Below, piece after piece: positions 1 through 7,145 of a stretch of DNA of 9,087 nucleotides (the first letter of the stretch is position 1; each line of letters begins with the position of its first letter). This DNA comes from Xanthobacteraceae bacterium (GTDB lineage: Bacteria; Pseudomonadota; Alphaproteobacteria; Rhizobiales; Xanthobacteraceae): positions 1 through 9,087 of the forward strand of contig JASHRY010000075.1 in the NCBI GenBank assembly GCA_030037105.1. Direction: 5' to 3'. The translations under genes were made by a program, and so were the position numbers. The notes beneath the pieces are model-generated. The model had not been told where the DNA came from, did not search any database, and saw only the letters and a program-made list of their open reading frames with translations.

Positions 1-636
1 GGACTGCGCGATCAGGTTGCCGTCGGCAAACAGCTTGACGTCGACATCGTAATTGCCGATCGGCACCTGCGCCGGCAGCGAGATCGCGGCGCGGAACAGG
101 GTCGGCGTGAGGAACGTCACGGCGTCCGGCTCCTCCTCGTAAAGGCGGCGTTCGCGCATCAGCCGAACGAGCGCGACACGGAACGGATCGTTGTTGACCG
201 CGCCGATATCGTTGTCGATCATTTCCGCAAGCGGCGTATTGGCGATCCCGAGCTGCAGGCGCCGCTGGTTGTCGGTGCTGGTGATGGCATCGAGCGGGCG
301 GTTCGCCAGCACCGCGAGATAGGAGGGCGGATTGACGAAGGTGCGTGCCGTGGTGTTCACCCAGATGCCGAGCACGCGCGACTTGCGCCGCGCGCGCAGC
401 GGTCGCCGCGGCCCGATGATGGTGGCGACGATATCATAGGGCCCGCGTCGCGCCGCCGTCGTCGGTTCGCGCTCGACCGAACCGAACAATACCAGTTCGC
501 CTCCGGCATAGTTCGACGTAATCGTCACGTGATGATTGGTCAGCGAAGCGATCAGGCGCTCGGCCGCGGCCGGACCGGCATTGGCGATGAGGCTCGCCGC
601 CGCCAGCGCCAGCGCCGCCGTCGGCCCGCATCTCAC
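1..636 (-). CDS. TIGR02186 family (Alph_Pro_TM) exported protein, 3' end outside window
   Basis: Read on the minus strand from a GTG at 636-634, the frame stays open for 212 codons to the window edge. The N-terminus (MRCGPTAALALAAASLI...) is a typical signal peptide: short basic start, alanine/leucine-rich core, probable cleavage after Ala25 (PAAA|ER). The mature part has the family pattern, including SLTNHHVTITSNYAGGEL, GPRRPLRARRKSRVLGIWVN and TFVNPPSYLAVLANRPL. Family members are about 250-260 residues and end in a membrane anchor; that last part is off the window. The start codon overlaps the stop of the upstream permease gene as GTGA (633-636), so the two are probably translationally coupled and act together. 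No biochemical function is established for the family. A periplasmic, membrane-anchored accessory to the TauE/SafE permease is inference from pairing. The ATG at 631 is in a different frame, encodes a low-complexity shadow and was not used. Confidence 0.88.
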   Translation of the reverse strand, partial: MRCGPTAALALAAASLIANAGPAAAERLIASLTNHHVTITSNYAGGELVLFGSVEREPTTAARRGPYDIVATIIGPRRPLRARRKSRVLGIWVNTTARTFVNPPSYLAVLANRPLDAITSTDNQRRLQLGIANTPLAEMIDNDIGAVNNDPFRVALVRLMRERRLYEEEPDAVTFLTPTLFRAAISLPAQVPIGNYDVDVKLFADGNLIAQS

Positions 637-1559
637 GGCGCGCCCCCGATGGGCCGGATCGAGTAGAGATCGTCCGGCCGCAGCACCAGATCGAAGGCGA
701 AGCGCAGCCCGACCGAAAAGACCAGCAGGCCGAGAAGGAGGCGCAGCCACTCGCCGCGGATGCGCTGGCCGGCATGCGCTCCGAACTGGGCGCCGATCAC
801 GCCGCCCACCATGAGGATGAGCGCCAGCACGGCATCGACCAAATGATTGGTCGCCGCGTGCAGCACGGTCGCCGACAGCATGGTGAGAAAGGTCAGGACC
901 ATCGAGGTACCGATCACCGTCGCGGTCGGCACCCGCACCAGATAGATCAGCATCGGCACCAGCAAGAAGCCGCCGCCGATCCCCATGATCGCGCCGACGA
1001 AGCCGATGATGAAACCGATCGCCAGCACCGGGATGGCGGAGACGTAGACCTTCGATCGCTTGAAACGCACTTTGAGCGGCAGTCCGTGGAACCAGACATG
1101 GCTACCCGGCCGGCGCAGCTTGACCGGCTTGCCCTGGCGGCCGCGGACGATGGCCCGCACGCTCTCGCCGACCATCAGTAATCCGACCACGCTTAGCAGC
1201 GTGACGTAGGAGAGGCCGATGACCAGGTCGAGCTGATCGAGCGCCTGCAGCCAGGTAAACAGGGCGACGCCGCAGGCGCTGCCGACGATACCGCCGGCCA
1301 GGAGCGTCAGCGCCAGCGTGCTGTCAAGGGCATGGCGCCGCCAATACGCGATCGCGCCGGAGAACGACGAGGCCGCGACATGCGTGGTGACGCTCGCCAC
1401 CGCCACGCCCGGCTGTATGCCGATGAAGATCAGGAGCGGGGTCATCAGGAATCCGCCGCCGATCCCGAACATGCCGGAGATGAATCCGACCGCCAGGCCC
1501 ATCGCCAGCACAAGGAAGACGTTGACGGGAATATCGGCGATCGGAAGGTAGATCTGCAC
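633..1559 (-). CDS. Sulfite exporter TauE/SafE family permease
   Basis: A 308-residue integral membrane protein of the TauE/SafE family (PF01925), which moves small anions such as sulfite, sulfoacetate or related organosulfur compounds across the inner membrane. The sequence shows the internal duplication typical of the family: FISGMFGIGGGFLMTPLL (GIGGGF at residues 32-37) and FVGAIMGIGGGFLLVPML (GIGGGF at 193-198), each opening a half with about four hydrophobic segments. A basic cytoplasmic loop (about 135-170, rich in Arg/Lys) separates the halves. The start is GTG at 1559-1557; no strong Shine-Dalgarno sequence is visible, but MQIYLPIADIPVNVF is, from memory, the usual family N-terminus. 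The stop overlaps the start of the TIGR02186 gene. The substrate cannot be read from sequence. No sulfur-metabolism genes are visible nearby, so sulfite is only the family default. Confidence 0.94.
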   Translation of the reverse strand: MQIYLPIADIPVNVFLVLAMGLAVGFISGMFGIGGGFLMTPLLIFIGIQPGVAVASVTTHVAASSFSGAIAYWRRHALDSTLALTLLAGGIVGSACGVALFTWLQALDQLDLVIGLSYVTLLSVVGLLMVGESVRAIVRGRQGKPVKLRRPGSHVWFHGLPLKVRFKRSKVYVSAIPVLAIGFIIGFVGAIMGIGGGFLLVPMLIYLVRVPTATVIGTSMVLTFLTMLSATVLHAATNHLVDAVLALILMVGGVIGAQFGAHAGQRIRGEWLRLLLGLLVFSVGLRFAFDLVLRPDDLYSIRPIGGAP

Positions 1560-1666
1560 GGATGGACGACCAGGGGCGCTCGGATGCGCGGTGAAAGTGT
1601 TCTACTCGGACGATACGCCGCGGCATACCGCCCGCGGGACCCGCGCGCACAGATTTGATCGCGCTG

Positions 1667-1711
1667 CCGTCATTTCGGGGGCGGGCGAAGCCCGCAGGCT
1701 CGGCATGACGG
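1667..1711. repeat. REP-like imperfect palindrome
   Basis: Outer arms CCGTCAT (1667-1673) and ATGACGG (1705-1711) enclose an inner perfect stem GCGGGC (1681-1686) and GCCCGC (1690-1695) with a GAA loop. The CCGTCAT...GGGGCG-CGAA-GC...ATGACGG layout resembles the short interspersed palindromes scattered in intergenic regions of Bradyrhizobium-type genomes. It lies just 3' of the PodJ-like gene (stop at 1725) and about 110 bases upstream of the TauE/SafE start. It could end or stabilise the PodJ-like mRNA. Copy number in the genome cannot be seen here. Confidence 0.6.
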
Positions 1712-1724
1712 CCGACGGCCCCTC

Positions 1725-4700
1725 TCAGTCGATCGTCGCCGCCTCCGGCGACGGAGGTTTGCCGGCGGCCGCCCGCGGCTTCGGCCTCGCCGCCGGCGCA
1801 GCCTTTGCCGGCGGATCGAAGGCGCCGGGCGCTTTCACGGTGATGGCGTCGGCGGGCTGCGGTTCGGGCTTCCAATTCTGCGCGGCAAGCCGCGCGGCGG
1901 CGAGCGACTGTTGGTCGAGACGGGAAGCGACCTCGTCGCGTTTCCTGGCCGCTTCCTTGTCGCCCTCTTTGGCGGCAAGCAGGAACCACTTATAGGCTTC
2001 GGCGAAATTCTGCTTCACGCCAATGCCACGCGCATAAAGGATGCCGAGATTGTATTGGCTGTCGGTAATGCCGTGGTCGGCGGCCTTGCGGAACCACGCG
2101 GCAGCATTGCGATAATCGGCCGCGCCGTCGATGCCTTCGGCGTAGAGCACGGCGAGATTGTGCATGGCCCTGGCGTTCCCCTTGTCGGCGGCGGCGCGAT
2201 AAAGGTCGCGCGCGGCGGCGAGGTCCTTCTTCACCCCGATGCCCTTCTCGTAGAAGCCGCCAAGCCGGAATTGCGCGAGTGCGAGCCCGCCCTTGGCCGC
2301 ACGATCGAGCCAGCGCGCGGCTTCCGCATCGTTCTGCGGAACCCCGCGGCCTTCGGCAAAGCGCATGGCCACCTCGTAAGCGGCCGCCGCATCGCCCGCG
2401 AGCGCCGCCGCGCGCAAAGCCGGCCCGCCGATTGCCGCCGGCAGCTTGTCGCCGGGCGTCGCGGCAGCCGGCGCCGACGAACGCGGCAGCGAGCCGGTAA
2501 TGTCGGGCGCAGCCCACAATGCCGCTTCATCGGCGATTCCGTCGACCGCTACTTTGCCGTCGGCGGGAAGCATGCTCGCGGTTGTCGCGGACGGCGCGTC
2601 GATATCGTTCAATAGCGACTGCTGGCGGGGTTTGGCGCCGGGGGTCCCGCCCGGCACCGAGCTCGGCGGTTGCGTCGCTTCTGTCTTCGGCGCCTTCATC
2701 GGATTCTTGTCAGGCGGCGCGCCGGCTTGTGGCGATGCCTTTTCCGATCGCGGCCCAAGTGACGCGGCCGGACCGCCATTGTCGAACCACCGCGAGGCGA
2801 TGTGGTAACAGCCGACGACGACGAAGACGACGGCTCCTGAGACGATCAGCGTACGCAGACGCTCCGTCAGCTTCTTTGGCGGTGCGCCGGCTGAGGCTTC
2901 GTTGGCTCCCGGTCGCTGATCGAGCGAAGCCGACGCGGCGGCCTGCGCGGCGCGGCGCGCGGCGGCGATGAAATCAGGTTTTTCGCTTGTGTCGGGAATC
3001 GCGGACGGCTTGGCGCCGACCGCGGCCTCCGAGGCGGCGATCCGGTCCGCGGCGGAAAGCGGCTGGCGCGGGCGCGCGACGGTGAAGCCGGGCTCCAGCG
3101 GATGATCAGGCGGTAGATCAGGATCGAGCGGCGGCCGTATTGCGGGAAGCGCCGCGGCCGCGATCGGGGCCGGCGCGGGCGCGGTGGTGGAAAGCGCGGA
3201 CGCGACCGATTGCGGAGCCGCTTCAGGCAAAGCGCCCGAAGGCGGCCCGGCGGGCGCGGCCTTCGCCCTGTCGTCGCGCATGCCGCTTTCGATCATGGCA
3301 AGGCGATCGACGACGTGCTGCATCGTATCCTGGACGGCTTCGAGTGAATCCTGGGTGCGGCGCTCCGCTTGCTTGATTTCGGCGACCTCGCGCTCGATCG
3401 CGTCCGCGGCAACGGTCTTGATATTGGCGCCCTCGGCGGCGCCGCCGGCGCCGCGCCATTGCTCGATATGGACCAAAAGATCGGCAAGCCCACGCTCCAC
3501 GCCTTCGAGCGGGCCGAGACGCGCGTCGGACGCGTCAAGCCGCTTCACCAACATGGCGATGCGGTCTTCGAGATGAGCAAGCGCCGCATGATCGGTATGG
3601 GTGAGCTGCACCCATTCGAGCTTGTCGAGCAGGCTGGACAGAAGCTTCTCGAACTCCTTGGGCAAAGCGTGACCCGCTTCGGTCGATGCATTGAGCGCGC
3701 TCGTGAGCGCGTCCATGCGGCTCTCGAGCGTGGCGACAGCCTGTCCGCTTGCGGCGTTGGCGGCGAGGCTGTCCATTCTGGCGGCGAGCGCGTGCACGTC
3801 TTCCGCGACCCTGGTCAGCGCATCGTTGGAGGCGACCTTGGCGACCATGCCGCGCAACTCGCCGATCGCCGTCTCCAGCAGACGCAACGCCGCCGCATCT
3901 TGTTTCGCGGCGAGCCCATCGACCTTCTGCGTCAGCGCCTTCACCGCCTCGTCCATGCCGACCAGGTTTTCCGCGGTCATCAATCCACGCAGCGCCTCGC
4001 GCACTTCCGCCAATCCGCGCTCGAGTTCGGCAAGCGCCGTCGAATCGACGCCGCACTGGCGGCTGTGATCGATGCGCTGGGCGAGGGCCTTGACCTCGAT
4101 TTCGAGCGACTCGACGGCGCGCCGCGGCAGCGCTTCCGTCAGCGCGCGACCGATCTCCGCGAGGTCGGCGCGAAGCCCCTTGATCGCCGTTTCGAGATCG
4201 CTTGCCGGCCGCAGCGCTTCAATCTGCGCCGTGATCTGGCGCAATTGGCGCTCCAGGCTGCTGAAACCGAGCGTCAGCGCGGACGTGCTATCCAGCGGCA
4301 GCCCTTCGGATCGCGGACTCTCGGCGCGGCTTTCGAACGGAACTGGGGCGAGCGAGGGAGGCGACGCAGCCGGCGGCTCGCCGAACGCCGGTTGCGCGGA
4401 AGCTTCGTTGTCGAGCGCGCGCTGCCGCGCCCTGATCTCGGCGACCGCCCGATCAATCAGCAGGTCGCCGGCTTCCGCCGGCAGACTGCCGCGGTCCGGC
4501 GATGAACGATCACCGGCCGCGACCGGCTCGACCGGCCGGGAATGGTCGGGTAAAGAATCCGCCACCACGCGACGCGACGCTTGGGGCGCGCCGGGCAGAT
4601 GCGCGCCTTGTCCGTCGCTTGCCTGGCTTGGCGCCTGCGTCGAGGGGCGTTGCAACAATGCGGCCTCGGGCGGGACGATGTCGGTAGCGCCCAGCCGTTC

Positions 4701-5093
4701 GAGTTGCCGCGAGAGCCGGTCGAGCCGCGCATGGACTTCGCCAAGCTCCTCGCGGGCGCGTGCGGCCTCGCGCACCTCGGCCCGCATGCGGGCGGCTTCG
4801 CGCGCCACCTCCTGGATGCGGACGGTGTCGCGTGCGCCTTCGCGGGGGCGGGCCTCGCGCTCATGCTCGCGGTCCTGCTTTCGATAGGGCCGATCGGCGC
4901 GATCACGGCCGCGACCGCGGTCTTCGCGGTCAAGACTGTCGCGCCTGAGCGGCGGCCCGCCGTCTTCGACCGGTCGAATCACCCTGTTGAGCCACTCGCC
5001 GACCGACGCGCCGGATTGCCGCGTGGGCGTGGGCACAATCTCGCGCGCCACCGGACGGAGACCTCCGAAATTCCACCAACCGCCAGATTTCAT
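1725..5093 (-). CDS. PodJ-like polar localization factor with coiled coils, one TM segment and SEL1 repeats
   Basis: A 1122-residue protein. The chosen start is the ATG at 5093-5091, because MKSGGWWNFGGLRPVAREI...GASVGEWLNRVI matches the N-terminal motif of PodJ-type polarity proteins (pattern WxxxGxxPxARExA...SGxxxGEWLN); the frame stays open upstream to a TTG at 5156. Visible order: N-terminal motif (1-45), an Arg/Glu/Asp-rich charged stretch and helix (50-140), a Pro/Ala/Ser-rich linker, a long heptad-like helical region (about 298-548) with repeated ALAxRxD/LExxL patterns, a second linker, one membrane segment TLIVSGAVVFVVVGCYHIA (748-767) preceded by basic residues (KKLTERLR), then about four SEL1/TPR-like repeats (about 900-1045, e.g. 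AQFRLGGFYEKGIGVKKD and SQYNLGILYARGIGVKQN). The positive-inside rule puts the coiled coil in the cytoplasm and SEL1 in the periplasm, as in Caulobacter PodJ. Unlike that protein, it ends in a Pro/Ala/Lys tail without a recognisable peptidoglycan-binding domain. A role in cell-pole or envelope organisation is inferred from the architecture. Confidence 0.88.
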   Translation of the reverse strand: MKSGGWWNFGGLRPVAREIVPTPTRQSGASVGEWLNRVIRPVEDGGPPLRRDSLDREDRGRGRDRADRPYRKQDREHEREARPREGARDTVRIQEVAREAARMRAEVREAARAREELGEVHARLDRLSRQLERLGATDIVPPEAALLQRPSTQAPSQASDGQGAHLPGAPQASRRVVADSLPDHSRPVEPVAAGDRSSPDRGSLPAEAGDLLIDRAVAEIRARQRALDNEASAQPAFGEPPAASPPSLAPVPFESRAESPRSEGLPLDSTSALTLGFSSLERQLRQITAQIEALRPASDLETAIKGLRADLAEIGRALTEALPRRAVESLEIEVKALAQRIDHSRQCGVDSTALAELERGLAEVREALRGLMTAENLVGMDEAVKALTQKVDGLAAKQDAAALRLLETAIGELRGMVAKVASNDALTRVAEDVHALAARMDSLAANAASGQAVATLESRMDALTSALNASTEAGHALPKEFEKLLSSLLDKLEWVQLTHTDHAALAHLEDRIAMLVKRLDASDARLGPLEGVERGLADLLVHIEQWRGAGGAAEGANIKTVAADAIEREVAEIKQAERRTQDSLEAVQDTMQHVVDRLAMIESGMRDDRAKAAPAGPPSGALPEAAPQSVASALSTTAPAPAPIAAAALPAIRPPLDPDLPPDHPLEPGFTVARPRQPLSAADRIAASEAAVGAKPSAIPDTSEKPDFIAAARRAAQAAASASLDQRPGANEASAGAPPKKLTERLRTLIVSGAVVFVVVGCYHIASRWFDNGGPAASLGPRSEKASPQAGAPPDKNPMKAPKTEATQPPSSVPGGTPGAKPRQQSLLNDIDAPSATTASMLPADGKVAVDGIADEAALWAAPDITGSLPRSSAPAAATPGDKLPAAIGGPALRAAALAGDAAAAYEVAMRFAEGRGVPQNDAEAARWLDRAAKGGLALAQFRLGGFYEKGIGVKKDLAAARDLYRAAADKGNARAMHNLAVLYAEGIDGAADYRNAAAWFRKAADHGITDSQYNLGILYARGIGVKQNFAEAYKWFLLAAKEGDKEAARKRDEVASRLDQQSLAAARLAAQNWKPEPQPADAITVKAPGAFDPPAKAAPAARPKPRAAAGKPPSPEAATID

Positions 5094-5326
5094 TCTCGCG
5101 TCCAAGCACATTGCGGGAGCGCAGGATGTGCTCTGTTTCGCGCCGGAACTCGCCAACAGACAACTCGGTGGGCGCGGTCCCCGGTCCTCTGGACCGACTT
5201 TTGAGGATTACGGTAAACAAGCGGTTAAAGGATCGAGCCGCCGCGCTCTTAACGCGGGCGCAAATCAATGAACTTAGTCCTTTCGGTCCGGCCGGCGGCG
5301 GACGGAAGCAGCGCGGAGGAGACATC
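5094..5326. promoter_or_regulatory. Divergent control region between PodJ-like and acyl-CoA dehydrogenase genes
   Basis: These 233 bases separate two divergent starts and must hold the promoter of at least the dehydrogenase. Visible elements are a perfect inverted repeat CGGTCC-TCT-GGACCG (5182-5196), a weak plus-strand promoter candidate TTGAGG (5201-5206) with 17 bases to GTTAAA (5224-5229), and a TAAA-N7-TTAA arrangement (5214-5228) that recalls a degenerate CtrA box. None is strong enough to call a start site. No open frame here looks coding. Confidence 0.35.
5182..5196. promoter_or_regulatory. 15-base palindrome upstream of the dehydrogenase, possible operator
   Basis: The sequence CGGTCCTCTGGACCG has perfect 6-base arms and a 3-base loop, ending 4 bases before the TTGAGG candidate -35 element. 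Position and symmetry suit an operator for a dimeric regulator. It is followed by ACTTTTG, so a weak plus-strand terminator is an alternative, though no plus-strand gene precedes it in the window. Confidence 0.35.
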
Positions 5327-7120
5327 ATGCCGACCTACAAGGCTCCCGTTGATGACGTGATGTTCCTGCTGGGCGACGTTTTTCACATCGATCGCTACAA
5401 CAACCTGCCCGGCTTTGCCGAGGCCACGCCCGATCTCATGGAAGCGGTGCTCGGCGAAGCCGCAAAATTCTGCGAGGACGTGCTCACGCCGCTCAACCGC
5501 GTCGGCGACAAGGAAGGCTGCCGGCGGCACGACGACGGCTCCGTCACCACGCCGACGGGATTCAAGGACGCCTACAAGCGGCTGGTCGAAGGCGGCTGGA
5601 TCGGAGCTTCGGCACCGGTCGAATTCGGCGGCCAGGGCCTGCCGCGCGTGCTTTCGCAGGCGATCGGCGAATTCCTGGTCTCGGCGAACATGGCCTTCGC
5701 CATGTATCCGAGCCTCGCGCAAGGCGCGGCCGCGGCGATCTTCGCCCATGGTTCAGCCGAGCAGAAAGCGCTTTACCTCCCTAAGCTCATCAGCGGCCAA
5801 TGGGCCGGCACGATGAACCTCACCGAGCCGCAATGCGGCACCGATCTCGGACTGACCCGCACCCGGGCGGCACCGCAGCCGGACGGCAGCTATAAGATCA
5901 CCGGCACGAAGATTTTCATCTCCGCCGGCGAGCACGACTTCACCGAGAACATCATCCATCTCGTGCTCGCGCGCATCGAGGGCGCGCCGGCGGGCACCAA
6001 GGGAATCTCGTTGTTCATCGTCCCCAAGTTCCTGCCGACCAAAGACGGCGCGCCCGGCGCGCGCAACGCGGTCTCCTGCGGCTCGATCGAAGAGAAGATG
6101 GGCATCCACGGCAATTCAACCTGCGTGATGAACTATGACGGCGCGACCGGTTGGCTGGTCGCGGAGCAAAACCGCGGCCTGCAGGCGATGTTCACGATGA
6201 TGAATGAAGCGCGGCTCGGCGTCGGCGTGCAGGGGCTCGCGCTGTCGGAGGTCGCCTATCAGAACGCTGCCGCCTACGCCAAGGAGCGGCTTGCCGGGCG
6301 CGCCCTGACCGGCGCGAAGTTTAAGGACAAACCCGCCGACCCGATCATCGTGCATCCCGACGTGCGCCGCATGCTGATGGAAATCCGCGCCTTCAACGAG
6401 GCGGCGCGCGCGCTGGTATTGTGGACCGCGCTCAGGAGCGACGTCGCCCACCGCTCCGGCGACGCCAAGGAGCGACAGGCCGCGGACGACCATATGGGCC
6501 TGATGACCCCGGTGATCAAAGGCATGCTCACCGACAAGGGCTTCGCCAACACGGTGACGGCGCAACAGGTCTTCGGCGGTCACGGCTATATCGCCGAGCA
6601 CGGCATGGAGCAGTTCGTGCGCGATGCGCGCATCGCCATGATCTACGAGGGCGCGAACGGCATCCAGGCGCTCGACCTGGTCGGGCGCAAGCTGCCGAAG
6701 GACGGCGGCCGCGCCCTGCAGGCGTTCTTCGCCGAGGTGTCGGCCTACATCAAGGGTCACGGCGCCGACGCGGCGCTGTCGCCTTACGTCAAGCCGCTCG
6801 AACGGGCGCTCGGCGAGCTGCAGCAGGCGACGATGTGGTTCATGCAGAATGCGCTCGGCAACCCCGACAATGCCGGCGCCGGCTCGACCGATTACATGCA
6901 CCTCTTCGGCCTGGTCGCGCTCGGTTATATGTGGTGCCTCATCGCCGAGGCGGCGAAAGCGAAGTCCGCCGCCGGCAATGGCGCGTCCGACCGCATGGCG
7001 GCGAAGCTGGCGACCGGCCGCTTCTTCGCCGAGCGCATGCTGCCCGCTTCCACGCTGCATCTCGCGCGCATAAAAGCCGGCGCGGCCAGCACGATGGCGT
7101 TGCCGGCCGAGGCGTTTTGA
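5327..7120 (+). CDS. Acyl-CoA dehydrogenase, long C-terminally extended type (DmdC/FadE-like)
   Basis: A 597-residue FAD-dependent flavoenzyme that introduces the alpha-beta double bond of an acyl-CoA, the first step of beta-oxidation. The ATG at 5327 follows a strong GGAGGAGA ribosome binding site (5315-5322). Domains in order: a short N-terminal segment YKAPVDDVMFLLGDVF typical of this subgroup; the alpha-helical N domain (about 80-160); the beta middle domain opening with LTEPQCGTDLG (165-175), the flavin/substrate signature; the C-terminal helical domain (about 284-450) with QVFGGHGYIAEHGMEQFVRDARI and then IYEGANGIQALDLVGRKL, whose Glu441 aligns with the catalytic base of medium-chain enzymes; and an extra helical C-terminal domain (about 465-590) seen in the roughly 600-residue DmdC-type group. 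That group includes 3-methylmercaptopropionyl-CoA dehydrogenase and general long-chain enzymes; the substrate cannot be decided from sequence. The thiolase start 1.9 kb downstream suggests an original fad-type cluster. Confidence 0.96.
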   Translation: MPTYKAPVDDVMFLLGDVFHIDRYNNLPGFAEATPDLMEAVLGEAAKFCEDVLTPLNRVGDKEGCRRHDDGSVTTPTGFKDAYKRLVEGGWIGASAPVEFGGQGLPRVLSQAIGEFLVSANMAFAMYPSLAQGAAAAIFAHGSAEQKALYLPKLISGQWAGTMNLTEPQCGTDLGLTRTRAAPQPDGSYKITGTKIFISAGEHDFTENIIHLVLARIEGAPAGTKGISLFIVPKFLPTKDGAPGARNAVSCGSIEEKMGIHGNSTCVMNYDGATGWLVAEQNRGLQAMFTMMNEARLGVGVQGLALSEVAYQNAAAYAKERLAGRALTGAKFKDKPADPIIVHPDVRRMLMEIRAFNEAARALVLWTALRSDVAHRSGDAKERQAADDHMGLMTPVIKGMLTDKGFANTVTAQQVFGGHGYIAEHGMEQFVRDARIAMIYEGANGIQALDLVGRKLPKDGGRALQAFFAEVSAYIKGHGADAALSPYVKPLERALGELQQATMWFMQNALGNPDNAGAGSTDYMHLFGLVALGYMWCLIAEAAKAKSAAGNGASDRMAAKLATGRFFAERMLPASTLHLARIKAGAASTMALPAEAF

Positions 7121-7145
7121 GCGGTGGCATTCGAATCTGTTGCGA

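Noticed and set aside
434..775. 113-codon minus-strand frame overlapping the permease and TIGR02186 genes
   Set aside because: It is out of frame with both, low in complexity, and contradicted by the signal peptide and family motifs of the TIGR02186 frame.
1911..2615. 234-codon plus-strand frame opposite the SEL1 repeats
   Set aside because: The SEL1 repeats on the minus strand are clear; no motif or ribosome binding site supports the plus-strand frame.
3369..4505. 378-codon plus-strand open frame inside the PodJ-like gene
   Set aside because: It is antisense to the coiled-coil region, rich in Arg/Gly/Gln/His low-complexity sequence, and has no family motif; long antisense frames are common in GC-rich genes.
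5094..5156. TTG start adding 21 residues to the PodJ-like protein
   Set aside because: The family N-terminal motif starts at the ATG at 5093; the added residues show no pattern and TTG starts are rare.
5111..5326. 72-codon upstream extension of the acyl-CoA dehydrogenase
   Set aside because: A strong GGAGGAGA site precedes the ATG at 5327, and family proteins begin with the MPxYKAPxxD pattern found there.
6116..7060. 314-codon minus-strand open frame inside the acyl-CoA dehydrogenase
   Set aside because: The opposite strand carries the catalytic and FAD motifs of a full-length enzyme; this frame is His/Arg/Val-rich antisense sequence.
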